This document shows positions 22,329-31,332 of a DNA stretch of 64,000 bases, piece by piece. The notes beneath the pieces were generated by a model that made no database searches, was not told the DNA's origin, and saw only the letters and a list, made by a program, of their open reading frames with translations. This DNA is from Eublepharis macularius. Taxonomy: Eukaryota; Chordata; Lepidosauria; Squamata; Eublepharidae. Location: contig NC_072798.1 of the NCBI RefSeq assembly GCF_028583425.1, forward strand, positions 12,836,501-12,900,500. Direction: 5' to 3'. Within the stretch, counting starts at the first letter, position 1. Each line of letters starts with the position of its first letter. The position numbers and the translations under genes were made by a program.

Positions 22329-23832
22329 GTTTACTGGTGGAGAATGCGGGCATAACCCAGTTCGTGTGAATACACGTGAGTCGACACGCGTGTCTTCAGC
22401 GAACTGACTTAGAGGAAAATTTTCCAGACCTCAGTGTAAAGAGCGCAATTTAGCTCAGGGAATTAAAAGTGTGAGTGTGTGTGGCTCTAGCGAGCATTTC
22501 TATCTTGTGGGTTGGCTTTTCCCCATTTCCTCCTTCAGCCAGCTTTGGACTACTTGCCTTTTGTGGTGCACCGCGAGGCCCTCCAGCCGTTATAACCGGT
22601 GTACTGTGGGTGAGGACCTCTGAACTGGTGAAGTTCCTGGCCACCTTCCGGGCCGCCTAAACGCGTCTATGTGGGTGGGATCCCAGAAGTAGGCTCTATA
22701 GATTTATATGCATCCTGAAGCAGCACATATAAAACTCTCTTCCGCCCTCCCCCGTCTCTCCTAAGTCCGTCCAAACCCCGTTCCTGCCAGCACTTAGGCT
22801 TCAATCCCCGCTCCGAAGGAAAACGTGAAGGGATCGTTAGTCCGTTTGGTTGTTCAGTTAGTTTAGCTTTGGGAATCTGAAGCCAGGTTCCTGAAGCCCC
22901 GCGGCAGCCGGCCGCACTGTGCTTAAGAGTTTTAAGTTAGACTCTTGGGCGCCTTTCCGCTTGCGAGTTTGAGGTCAGACTCGTGGGCGCACCCTGCTTG
23001 GGAGTTGTTAGAACTCTTGAGCGCTTTTTCCGCTTGGGAGTATTGTAGTTTTACTCCTGGGCACTTTTGCGTGGGGACTTGCAGAGGCAGTCCTTGAGCG
23101 TCTTAGTCTTTTGGTCTTGGCTTGGAGACAGTTTAGCCGTTTGTCTCTGAGCACGAGGCCTGGGGACACTTTTGAGTACAGTTCTTGGGCAGAGAGCTTG
23201 AGAGCATTTGTAGCTTCTGAGCAGAGGCTTGGGAGCATTTCAGTTTCTAAGCAGAGGCTTGGAAGCACTTCAGTTCCTAAGCAGAGGCTTGGGAGCATTT
23301 CTGGTTGCCTGAGCAGAGGCTTGGGAGACCCCCTTAGTAGCAGTTCTTGAGCAGAGGCTTGGGAACACTTTTTGGGTTTCTGAGCGCATAGGCTTGGGAG
23401 ACCCCTGAGCTGTGGTTTTCTGAGTATAGGCTTGGGAGACCCCTGAGCTTTGGCTTCTGAGCAGAGGCTTGGGAGCACTGAGCGTTTTGGTTCTTGGGCT
23501 TAGAGAGCTTGAGAGCACCGTCTGAGCCAGTAAACTTTTCCTGGTCCCGTGGCTTGTAGGCAAGCTTGAAACGGGAATAGGAATTTTCCTTCTCCCCCGG
23601 TGGAGAAGAACAGAGTGTAGGACCCTTAAAAATCCCCTTGTGAACCTAAAAGTAGAACCTTAAAACCCCCTGGTAAAAACCCTTGAGGACCTGAGGGAAG
23701 GATAAACCTCCCAAAAGGAACATAGAGAGGAAGAAGTTGTTAAAACCCTTGAGCAGCTTTAATCGCCCCACCCCTGGTACCGCTGATCTACTCTTTAACC
23801 TCCCCCGAGGTCAGCCTTAAACGAAAGTAAAA
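22329..23832 (+). other. ERV leader with degenerate GCTTGGGAG repeat
   Basis: About 1.5 kb without a credible protein frame. From about 22925 to 23520 a motif close to TGAGCAGAGGCTTGGGAGCA recurs at least a dozen times with a spacing of roughly 28-38 bases (for example near 23228, 23258, 23286, 23323, 23355, 23391, 23427 and 23466). Leaders carry the packaging signal and sometimes internal ribosome entry, so a structural RNA role is possible. Several ATGs lie upstream of gag. Confidence 0.65.
22335..22352 (+). other. Candidate primer-binding site of ERV
   Basis: TGGTGGAGAATGCGGGCA lies six bases after the LTR. TGGTGGAGA matches the complement of the tRNA-Ala 3' end (TGGTGGAGATGCC...), but the rest matches poorly, so the primer tRNA is uncertain. 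Confidence 0.4.
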
Positions 23833-25917
23833 ATGTACCGGGCAAACCCCACCGTGCCCCGCCTGGAGAAGTGGCTAGTTAAGAAGGGAGATTGCCCTTG
23901 GGAAGCCGGTTCCTTCAAGGGACCTGACCCGCTCCAGATAGTCAGAAGTGCCTTCCAAGATTTTTGTGAGAAAGAGAAGCCCAAGTCGAGCAAGAAGGAC
24001 AGATACGGAGCTTGGGCACTTTTTACTGCCTTACAGGACAGCGTGTCCCTGATAAATAAATTACATATTGCGCAGGAAGATAGTGAGCAGGAAATAGAGA
24101 GGCTCAGATTGGCCCAAGACAAAGAAAGGAAGGAGCTAGAGGAAAAAGCAAAGAGAGAACAGGACGCCCTGCACCTAGAAATCCAGAGTCTCAGGGCCAA
24201 ACTAGTCGAACAGGAGAGAGACCATGAGGAGAAAGCAGTTGAGTGGCGCGCTGAACGCGTCAATTTCATATTGGAAAAACAAGGATTAACCACTGCCCTT
24301 CAGGACGCCCAGCACAAGGCTGAAGCGGCCACCGCTCGTGCCGACATGGCTGAGCATGCAGTAATCGAGGGACAGGAAAGAATCGCTAAGCTAACCCATG
24401 CCGCCCAGTTCATGGCAGAGCACAATCACTCCAAGGTAGCTTCTGCGGACCACTCCGCCTGTAAGAGGGAGCTAGAGGCCCTAAAGCAGCACCTGGGAAT
24501 GCAGCAGGCCGTAATTTCCGCCGTGCATCCCGCAGCCCTCTTGGCCCTCCCCGAAGGTAGTGCCGACAGTTGGTCACCTCCTTCGTCCCAGCCCGAGGAA
24601 GCTCCACAGCCCCTCCATCCGATAGCTACCAAAGAAATTGTCACCACAGACGATGATGGCAGGAAGACAGACCGAATAGTTAAGGAAACCCGCAATTGGA
24701 GGCCCGATGAGCTCCAAGCCATAGCGGACCGAATGGGACCCCTGAACCGAGACTCAGCTATACAATGGTTTGCACACGTGACCATGTCCCAGCCCTCCGC
24801 CAGTGGCTCCGATGTAGCCCAGCTGGCTCGCCATTGTGCCAGCCCTGAAATAGTCACCTCTCTCAACGCATATATTTCTAACCGGAGACTAGCCACTCGC
24901 AGTCAGTATGGTGCCATGAAGGAATTGTGCACCTTCCTCTGGCCTACCAAGAGCTTGAAGGCCTTATACATAGCAGAATCTCAAAAACCCGGAGAGGACC
25001 CAGAGGCATATTTAGCCAGGAAACAGCTCCTAGCCGAACTAGCAGACGAGGTAGATTTAGACTTGAGCGACATGCCTGACTTCGATGACTTAGAATTTAG
25101 GAGGGCAGTTATAGATGGACTCAACAGCACCACTCGCCTGGCCCTAGCAGGAGTCGAGCCCGGGAGCATTACATGGGGAGAGCTGGAATCCCGCATCAGG
25201 AGCATTGCTGGCCTGTTGCGAGAGACCGGCGCCATCCGCCATGTGAAGTCCCCGGCCTCTCGTAGAAAGGAGAGCGAGCCGATAAGTGCAGTCACCTATG
25301 CCAATCATGGCCCCCACTCTCAGTACCGACCGCAGGGACGCAGCCCGTACCCGGAGGCAAGGGGAGGGATCCTGAGGGGAAGGAGCAGTAGCTTTAACCG
25401 GGGAAGAGGACCGAGGGACTACCGCCCGGGAGTTTCCTTTGTGCCCACCCCGAGTTACGGCTCTTCCTCCCAGCAGGGACCCCACGAGCCCCGATTACAG
25501 GAGGCGCCCCTAGCCCCTTCTCACTCGCGAGCATCACACCCGTACAATCATCAGGTCTACCCGCCTCCAGATCAGTCTAACGCTTGGGGAGCATCGCAGG
25601 GCGACCACGAGGGCTACCGGGACCGCGGCAGCACGCCCCAGTCCAGGGACCCCCTCCGTTGGGAACTATGGATGCGCCTCAAAAACATTGGAGCGAACAT
25701 GGAGCTATTCGATGGAAAGCCCACGTCCGTTCTGATGAAGGCGATCATGGAGTGGGAAGACCAGCAGCAGCCCCCAGTACCTCCGTCAGCGCCCCCTTTA
25801 CCGCCTGACCCTCCCTTCTCGAGCCCCCCAATAGCTGCGGTCCGGGAACGCCCGAGCCCCAACAACCCCTTTAGAGGAAGCGCCGCTTCCACCGACCAGT
25901 GTGCAGGATCAGAATAG
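23833..25917 (+). CDS. gag: ERV Gag polyprotein
   Basis: Structural polyprotein of the virion core, 694 codons, with an A at -3 of the first ATG. In order: an N-terminal matrix-like part (about 1-75); a long, highly charged coiled coil (about 78-185); a proline-containing linker; a capsid-like region (about 285-470); an arginine/glycine-rich basic segment (about 510-545, RGRSSSFNRGRG); and a proline-rich end with a PSAP late-domain motif at residues 651-654, which in other viruses recruits TSG101. There is no CCHC zinc knuckle. The basic RG segment probably replaces it in RNA binding, as the GR boxes do in foamy viruses; this is inference. The frame is intact and ends in UAG at 25915-25917, directly followed by pol in the same frame. 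Confidence 0.85.
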   Translation: MYRANPTVPRLEKWLVKKGDCPWEAGSFKGPDPLQIVRSAFQDFCEKEKPKSSKKDRYGAWALFTALQDSVSLINKLHIAQEDSEQEIERLRLAQDKERKELEEKAKREQDALHLEIQSLRAKLVEQERDHEEKAVEWRAERVNFILEKQGLTTALQDAQHKAEAATARADMAEHAVIEGQERIAKLTHAAQFMAEHNHSKVASADHSACKRELEALKQHLGMQQAVISAVHPAALLALPEGSADSWSPPSSQPEEAPQPLHPIATKEIVTTDDDGRKTDRIVKETRNWRPDELQAIADRMGPLNRDSAIQWFAHVTMSQPSASGSDVAQLARHCASPEIVTSLNAYISNRRLATRSQYGAMKELCTFLWPTKSLKALYIAESQKPGEDPEAYLARKQLLAELADEVDLDLSDMPDFDDLEFRRAVIDGLNSTTRLALAGVEPGSITWGELESRIRSIAGLLRETGAIRHVKSPASRRKESEPISAVTYANHGPHSQYRPQGRSPYPEARGGILRGRSSSFNRGRGPRDYRPGVSFVPTPSYGSSSQQGPHEPRLQEAPLAPSHSRASHPYNHQVYPPPDQSNAWGASQGDHEGYRDRGSTPQSRDPLRWELWMRLKNIGANMELFDGKPTSVLMKAIMEWEDQQQPPVPPSAPPLPPDPPFSSPPIAAVRERPSPNNPFRGSAASTDQCAGSE

Positions 25918-25935
25918 GGTCGCCCCGAGTCCCAG
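25915..25935 (+). promoter_or_regulatory. Gag-Pol UAG readthrough site
   Basis: The gag stop UAG is followed by GGT CGC CCC GAG in the same frame, with no further stop until 29755. Suppression of a single UAG followed by G, helped by a downstream RNA structure, is how gammaretroviruses make Gag-Pol. No ATG of good context opens pol, which supports readthrough over separate initiation. Confidence 0.75.
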
Positions 25936-28900
25936 TCTCCTTCCGTGGGCATAGTTGCCAAACTAAAGCCGGACACATGGGGGAGACCGACAGTGAAGGC
26001 AGGGATCGGGACTCCCGGGGAAAAGAAGAAGCCTGCCACTCTCCTCATAGATACCGGAGCTTCACTTAATATACTCCGGCCCACCTTAGTCACAAAGGGA
26101 ACTCAGACCCCCACCACCATGCAGCTCGCCGGTTTCGGAGGCGGCATGCAGGAATCCCAGGTCTGGCAGGATATCCCCCTCTCCGTTGGGAACCTGGCCA
26201 CCCGGATTTCGGCATGCGCAAACCAGGGAGAAGATGATGGACTTTTGGGCATGCCATTTTTCCGTGCCGAGGGACTGACCATTGACCTAGCAAATGGGCT
26301 CCTGTGGCGCATCCCAGGAGGCCCGGACTTCGTCAATGCAATCCATCGGTGCGCAGCCCTCAAGGCCCCCCTTCCTCTCGCCCCCATCACAGGAGACCCC
26401 TGGGTTCAGGACTTTCCCGAAGTGTGGGTGACAGACAAAGCCGAGTGTGGGATAGTGAAGGGCGCCTGCGTCCTGATAGAAGGAAAGGACCCCCCTCCCC
26501 AACGACAGTACAAGTACCCAGCGGAAGCTGAGGCAGGGATAGCCAAAACTATAGAAGGACTCCTTGAGTGGGACGTCATACTCCCGATGCAGTCCATCTG
26601 CAACGCCCCATTGTGGCCAGTTCTAAAAGCAGATGGAGTGACCTGGAGAATGACGGTCGACTTCCGTGCCCTGAATGCCACCACCCCTCCAGTTGCCCCG
26701 GTTGTGGCCAAGTATAATGAGATCCTGACGGCCATTGCCGCTGGGTCCCGGTTCTACTCGGTCATAGACCTGGCCAACGCTTTCCACTCCATCCGGTTGC
26801 ATGAGTCTTGCTGGTACAAGTTCGCGTTCACTTTCCGCGGCCAGCAATACGCATTCAAGCGGACACCCCAGGGATTCCACTCCAGCCCCAGTATTTGTCA
26901 TGCCCATGTAGTTCAGATGTGGGAACGCCTCCAACCCTCCTCGAGGCCCCACGTACTGAGCTACGTGGATGACATTTTAGTCCACGCCCCCACGGAAGAA
27001 TTAGCCCGCCAAATCACCAGGGAAGTCCTGGAACTCCTCCGCGACACTGGGTTCAAGGCTAGCAGGGAAAAGGCCCAATTGGTTCAGACCAGCGTCAAGT
27101 ACCTGGGTCTGACCCTGGGACCCGAGGGTCGCACCCCGGATGCCCAGCGAATGGAGGTCATTTCCAAGCTGCCTGCACCCACCGATGTCCCCTCCCTCAG
27201 AGCCCTTCTAGGAACTTTTAACTTTTCCCGAGACTTCATCGAGTCCTTTGCAGACAAGGCTCGCCCCCTTTATGCTCTCCTCAAGAAGAACACTCCCTGG
27301 GAGTGGGGACCGGAGCAACAGACAGCCTTAGCCGAGCTGAAGCGCAGTCTGGCCGCAGCCCCGGCCCTAGCCCATCCAGATGTCACCCAGCCATTCTTTA
27401 TTCAGTTAGCAGTGTCAGACAAGAGCATAGGAGCCACGCTCACCCAGCAGCAAGCGGGAACCGCTAGAGTAGTAGCCTATGCCTCTCGCAACCTAACCGC
27501 AGTAGAGACCAAGTTCAGCCCATGCGAAAAGACTTGCCTTGCTCTAGTTTGGAGTCTGACCCATTGGGAATTTATCATAGGAGGGTCACGTACAATAGTT
27601 CAAACCACTCACGCGCCTCTCAAATATATCCTGTCGGGAAAAATACAAGATGGACAAGTCTCGAACGCCCGCATAGCACAGTGGACCCTGGCCCTGGTCA
27701 ACCGCGGAGTAGAATTCAAAAAGGAAACCACTGAGCCACCAGCCCCCTATGGCCTGTTAGTAACCGGGACCGAGCACGAGTGCCCCCTGGACCCACCACC
27801 GCAGGTTGTTTGGCCAGTCACTTGGGGAGTCCCGCTAGAGGAAGCCCGACAGAACGGCTTCACATGCTGGTTCTGTGACGGCTCCTCCTTTCATGTTGGA
27901 GGCTCCCCTCGGACAGGCTATGGCGCCGTGCGAGTGAGCGACGCCCATACTCTCAAAGGTCCAGCCCGCCCCCATTCCAGCCAAGCGGCTGAGGTGCAAG
28001 CGCTTCTGGCAGTGCTTGAGTTTGAGCCCCCAGAAAGCCCGCTTGCCATTTACACAGACTCGGATTGGACGGCCAAAGCCGCCACGGTCTGGCTCCCGGT
28101 ATGGCAGAATCAGGGATGGAAAGCAAGTGATGGGAAACCCGTAGCCCACCTACAGCTATGGCAGCAAGTAGCAGCACTCCTTCAGTCCCGCTCAGGCCCA
28201 ACGCAGGTTACCCATGTCAAGGGACACCAGAAGACAAACTCAGAGACCGCTTATTGGAATGACCAGGCAGACCTCGCAGCCAAGGCAGCCGCCACTGAAA
28301 ATGCTCCCCTACCGGAACCAGCTACCAATTGCCCCTTACACCCTGTCACCACTCGCGCACAAGCCCGCAGCCAGGCTCAGGGAACTACGGGAACACTAGA
28401 CCTAGCACAACTGCAGCTATCTGACCCAGAAATAGCCGACCTCCTAGCCGCAGGAAGAGATCAGACAGGGAGACTCATGATCAGAGAAGAAGAAGGCATA
28501 GTTTGGGCAGTAGATGCAGCCGGCGAACGCCACTGGGTAGTGCCACTGGAAGTCAGGGCTGACCTGATTCAGTTTGTCCACGAGCAGGGACACCGAGGCA
28601 AGGACCTGACTCTGGAGAGGGTAAAAGAGGTTGGTTGGTGGCCTGGCATGCGCACCGAAGTAGCGCAATGGGTAGACAACTGTCTGTCCTGCGCTATGGT
28701 CAATGCAGACCCCACCGGACCTAGAGCTCCCCTCCAGCATCAGAGAATTGACGGACCCTGGGCTCGCATACAGATTGACTTTATCGGCCCCCTTCCCCCC
28801 ACTCCTCGCGGCAATCGCTACTGTCTCACTGTCATAGACCCCTTTAGCAAATGGGTCGAAGCGTTTCCGTGCAAGCGCAACAATGCGGCCACCACAGCCA

Positions 28901-29757
28901 AACTACTGTTCAACAATGTCTTTTCAAGATGGGGCATTGTGAGAGTCATGGACTCTGATTTAGGCTCACACTTCATCGGAGAAGTCACACAGGAGCTTTG
29001 CAAGGCGCTAGGCATCCAGCAACGCTTCCACATAGCCGGCCACCCTCAAGCTTCAGGCGCCATAGAAAGAACCAACCGGACCCTCAAGGAGGCTCTCCGC
29101 AAAATGGTTCGCTCCTCCGGGAGAGACTGGGATGAAAAACTCCCCATAATCCTAATGGCCATCAGAGGCACCACCGCAGTTCACGGGCTCACACCCCATA
29201 TGGTAATGACAGGGCGAAGAATGCAGCTTCCGGAAGCCTTCTGGCTAGATACGCAGCTCCCTTCTGATATGCAGCCCGTAGCGATTAATGACGCCTGGGT
29301 CCAGGATCTGCTCTCATCCATACACGCTGTCCACATGCAAGTGGCCCAGAAGTTGGGCACCTCTCAGAAAGATATGGACCGCAAATTAGGATGGGTCAGG
29401 AACCCCAGGCAGTGGGAGGAAGGACAGCTCGTTCTGTACAGGAAGTTCTCGCAAAAGGCGCATTCACTAGCAGCCAAATGGCAAGGCCCAGTCCCCATCA
29501 CGAAAAGAGTCTCCCCAGCCGTCTATCAGGTAGCTATCCAGAGAAAGACAGGAGGCACTTGGCTAAAATACTTTCACGCCTCTCAATTAAAGGAATGGAA
29601 AGGGAAGCCGCTGCAAACCGCCCCTCCTGTGTATGACCCTGGGGGAGCCGCCACCAGCCCAGCCCCCCTCTGCCCAGTGATTCGCCAGATATCCCTTCAC
29701 CCTGGGCCAGAGATACCCTGTGTCCCCTTAGACCAGACCTTTGTAGCCTTAGTATAA
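25918..29757 (+). CDS. pol: ERV Pol polyprotein (protease, reverse transcriptase, RNase H, integrase)
   Basis: Replication enzymes made as a Gag-Pol fusion. Counting from 25945, visible motifs in order are: aspartic protease DTGAS (residue 36); reverse transcriptase with VDFRALN and the active-site YVDD (340-343); a connection with SNARIAQW; RNase H beginning WFCDGSS (Asp 645) with a later TDSD; and integrase with a HX3H zinc-binding start (His 879), then catalytic Asp 945, Asp 1005 and Glu 1041, i.e. D,D-35-E. A GPY/F-like module (KWQGPVPI) follows near the C terminus. The second catalytic Asp lies in SDLGSHF rather than the usual D-N-G. All key residues seen are present and the frame is unbroken, so the enzyme set may be functional. 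Confidence 0.9.
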   Translation, partial: GRPESQSPSVGIVAKLKPDTWGRPTVKAGIGTPGEKKKPATLLIDTGASLNILRPTLVTKGTQTPTTMQLAGFGGGMQESQVWQDIPLSVGNLATRISACANQGEDDGLLGMPFFRAEGLTIDLANGLLWRIPGGPDFVNAIHRCAALKAPLPLAPITGDPWVQDFPEVWVTDKAECGIVKGACVLIEGKDPPPQRQYKYPAEAEAGIAKTIEGLLEWDVILPMQSICNAPLWPVLKADGVTWRMTVDFRALNATTPPVAPVVAKYNEILTAIAAGSRFYSVIDLANAFHSIRLHESCWYKFAFTFRGQQYAFKRTPQGFHSSPSICHAHVVQMWERLQPSSRPHVLSYVDDILVHAPTEELARQITREVLELLRDTGFKASREKAQLVQTSVKYLGLTLGPEGRTPDAQRMEVISKLPAPTDVPSLRALLGTFNFSRDFIESFADKARPLYALLKKNTPWEWGPEQQTALAELKRSLAAAPALAHPDVTQPFFIQLAVSDKSIGATLTQQQAGTARVVAYASRNLTAVETKFSPCEKTCLALVWSLTHWEFIIGGSRTIVQTTHAPLKYILSGKIQDGQVSNARIAQWTLALVNRGVEFKKETTEPPAPYGLLVTGTEHECPLDPPPQVVWPVTWGVPLEEARQNGFTCWFCDGSSFHVGGSPRTGYGAVRVSDAHTLKGPARPHSSQAAEVQALLAVLEFEPPESPLAIYTDSDWTAKAATVWLPVWQNQGWKASDGKPVAHLQLWQQVAALLQSRSGPTQVTHVKGHQKTNSETAYWNDQADLAAKAAATENAPLPEPATNCPLHPVTTRAQARSQAQGTTGTLDLAQLQLSDPEIADLLAAGRDQTGRLMIREEEGIVWAVDAAGERHWVVPLEVRADLIQFVHEQGHRGKDLTLERVKEVGWWPGMRTEVAQWVDNCLSCAMVNADPTGPRAPLQHQRIDGPWARIQIDFIGPLPPTPRGNRYCLTVIDPFSKWVEAFPCKRNNAATTAKLLFNNVFSRWGIVRVMDSDLGSHFIGEVTQELCKALGIQQRFHIAGHPQASGAIERTNRTLKEALRKMVRSSGRDWDEKLPIILMAIRGTTAVHGLTPHMVMTGRRMQLPEAFWLDTQLPSDMQPVAINDAWVQDLLSSIHAVHMQVAQKLGTSQKDMDRKLGWVRNPRQWEEGQLVLYRKFSQKAHSLAAKWQGPVPITKRVSPAVYQVAIQRKTGGTWLKYFHASQLKEWKGKPLQTAPPVYDPGGAATSPAPLCPVIRQISLHPGPEIPCVPLDQTFVALV

Positions 29758-31332
29758 AAGAAACAGTAGAATATGTAGATATAGGTGTGAATGTCAAAAG
29801 TTTTTCCAGTTCTATTCTTTAACTTCATTAGGCGGGCCCCACAGTTGGGACCCTTGGGGAAGACACGGCAACCAAAGCCAAATAGGACCACCACCGAGAG
29901 TGATTCTTGATTGGATTGTAAGCCGCATGTTCGGAAAAAAATTGCACAGGCAAAAGAGATTTGCTGTGTGTGAAAGTGTTTGGAGAGGCTTTAGCCCAAA
30001 AGTGAATGCAGTCTTCCAACGTTGAAACCACCAAAAAAGGTGATTTCTTTGTTTGAAAACATTTCACCCGCCGTGCTGGTGAAGATCCCGCATCTACGTA
30101 GATTCGGGGTCTCACCTGCCAGACCCACGCTTTCGCATGATGGTCGGCTTTGGCTTTGAGGGCCGTGCCTCCCCTGGAAAAGGACCCCCAGATAGCCCAA
30201 CATCCCTCTTTTACTAATGTTCATATTCGTCATGGTGAGTTGCTATACGGCGCCACCATCCAGTACGCTTTAGTGCAAAAGTAAAAGACCCGCCAGTATT
30301 TTGTAAATATGTTACCTCTGGAATGTGTTATTGAGGTGCGTTCGCCACGCACAAGGGGCAGCGTGCCTCATTTACATAGCCAGGATCCCCCGTGCCAAGA
30401 TGACCCCCGAATAACCCAGACCCAGTGGCGCCGGCAGATCTCGGCCGCCTCCGCCGCTTTTCGATAAACGCTGCCGAGCGCCCTCGGCTCCACTTCGGCC
30501 CTTTCCGCCAGCAGCCGCCCGCCCCACGTAATCTTTTCCCTTGCCCGTACCGTATAAGGGAAAAGAAGGGGGGGAGACATAGTGAAGATATAATGAAGCC
30601 ATGCCAGGCACCCCAAGTAAGGGCAACCTAAAAGTACCCCACACCCGTATGCTTCTTGCTCCGTGTGTTTTTCTTTTTTGCTCAGTGCATTTTTCTTTTG
30701 CTCAGTGTATTCTTCTTTTTGCCCGGTGTACCTTTTTTTAAACCAGAAAACGGGGCCTCCCGAGGGAGTCCCTCCAAAAATTGGTTGTCCTGCAAACATA
30801 TGACGAAAGCCCATTTTTGAAAATTAAAGCGAGGGCCCCCGTCTGCTGCAACCCTTATAGTTAATGGAAGCCGCTCTTTAGTTTTTTTTTCCATTTTAAA
30901 ACGGCAAGGCCAGGCCAAGCCGGACCGATAGCTCTCAGCCCGCAAAATAAAAGCAGCCCGCCACCGAGCAAGGGGCACCTGAAGGCCACATAGTCTAGGC
31001 ACCCAGGGACCCCTGGGGCGAGTTTGCATAATCCCGCCTAACGCACAGCCGACCCTTGCCCGACGCAAAGACGTCCCCCCTGAAATATACACGCTTTAGA
31101 AAGAAATCTTCGTATAGGAGTTCCCCAGAGCAACAAGCTGGAAGGCTCGCTTAGTGCTCCGGGACTTCTCGTTCGAGCCCCACCTAACATACAGTGCTGG
31201 CAGAAATACGCCCTCCTTTTTCCCCGCTTTACTTTATTTTATTTTTGCTGCAATAAACTCAGGGAGCCTGTACTTATATCCGCAGGTCTCCCCAGGATAT
31301 TTTCACCACAAAAGGAAAAGGAAGGCCAGGAG
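29758..31332 (+). other. ERV pol-env interval, non-coding, with T-rich acceptor-like repeats
   Basis: About 1.57 kb without a convincing frame, which is unusual because env normally overlaps or abuts pol. Notable parts are a near-perfect short hairpin (about 30025-30048, GAAACCACC / GGTGATTTC), a palindrome TCTACGTAGA near 30093, and a four-fold T-rich repeat at 30658-30739. Acceptor-like sites also occur just before env (for example TATCCGCAG near 31284). It may hold the env splice acceptor, an export element, or a decayed accessory gene. Confidence 0.55.
30658..30739 (+). repeat. Four tandem ~21-bp pyrimidine-rich repeats
   Basis: Units begin at 30658, 30680, 30700 and 30721, of the form GCTCAGTGTATTCTTCTTTTT. 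The T-rich run of each unit followed by GCTCAG of the next makes splice-acceptor-like sequences, with AG at 30684-30685 and 30704-30705. Confidence 0.7.

Noticed and set aside
23008..23478. Minus-strand frames with repeated SLCSE-type units in the ERV leader
   Set aside because: They are the antisense translation of the leader repeat; nothing suggests antisense expression.
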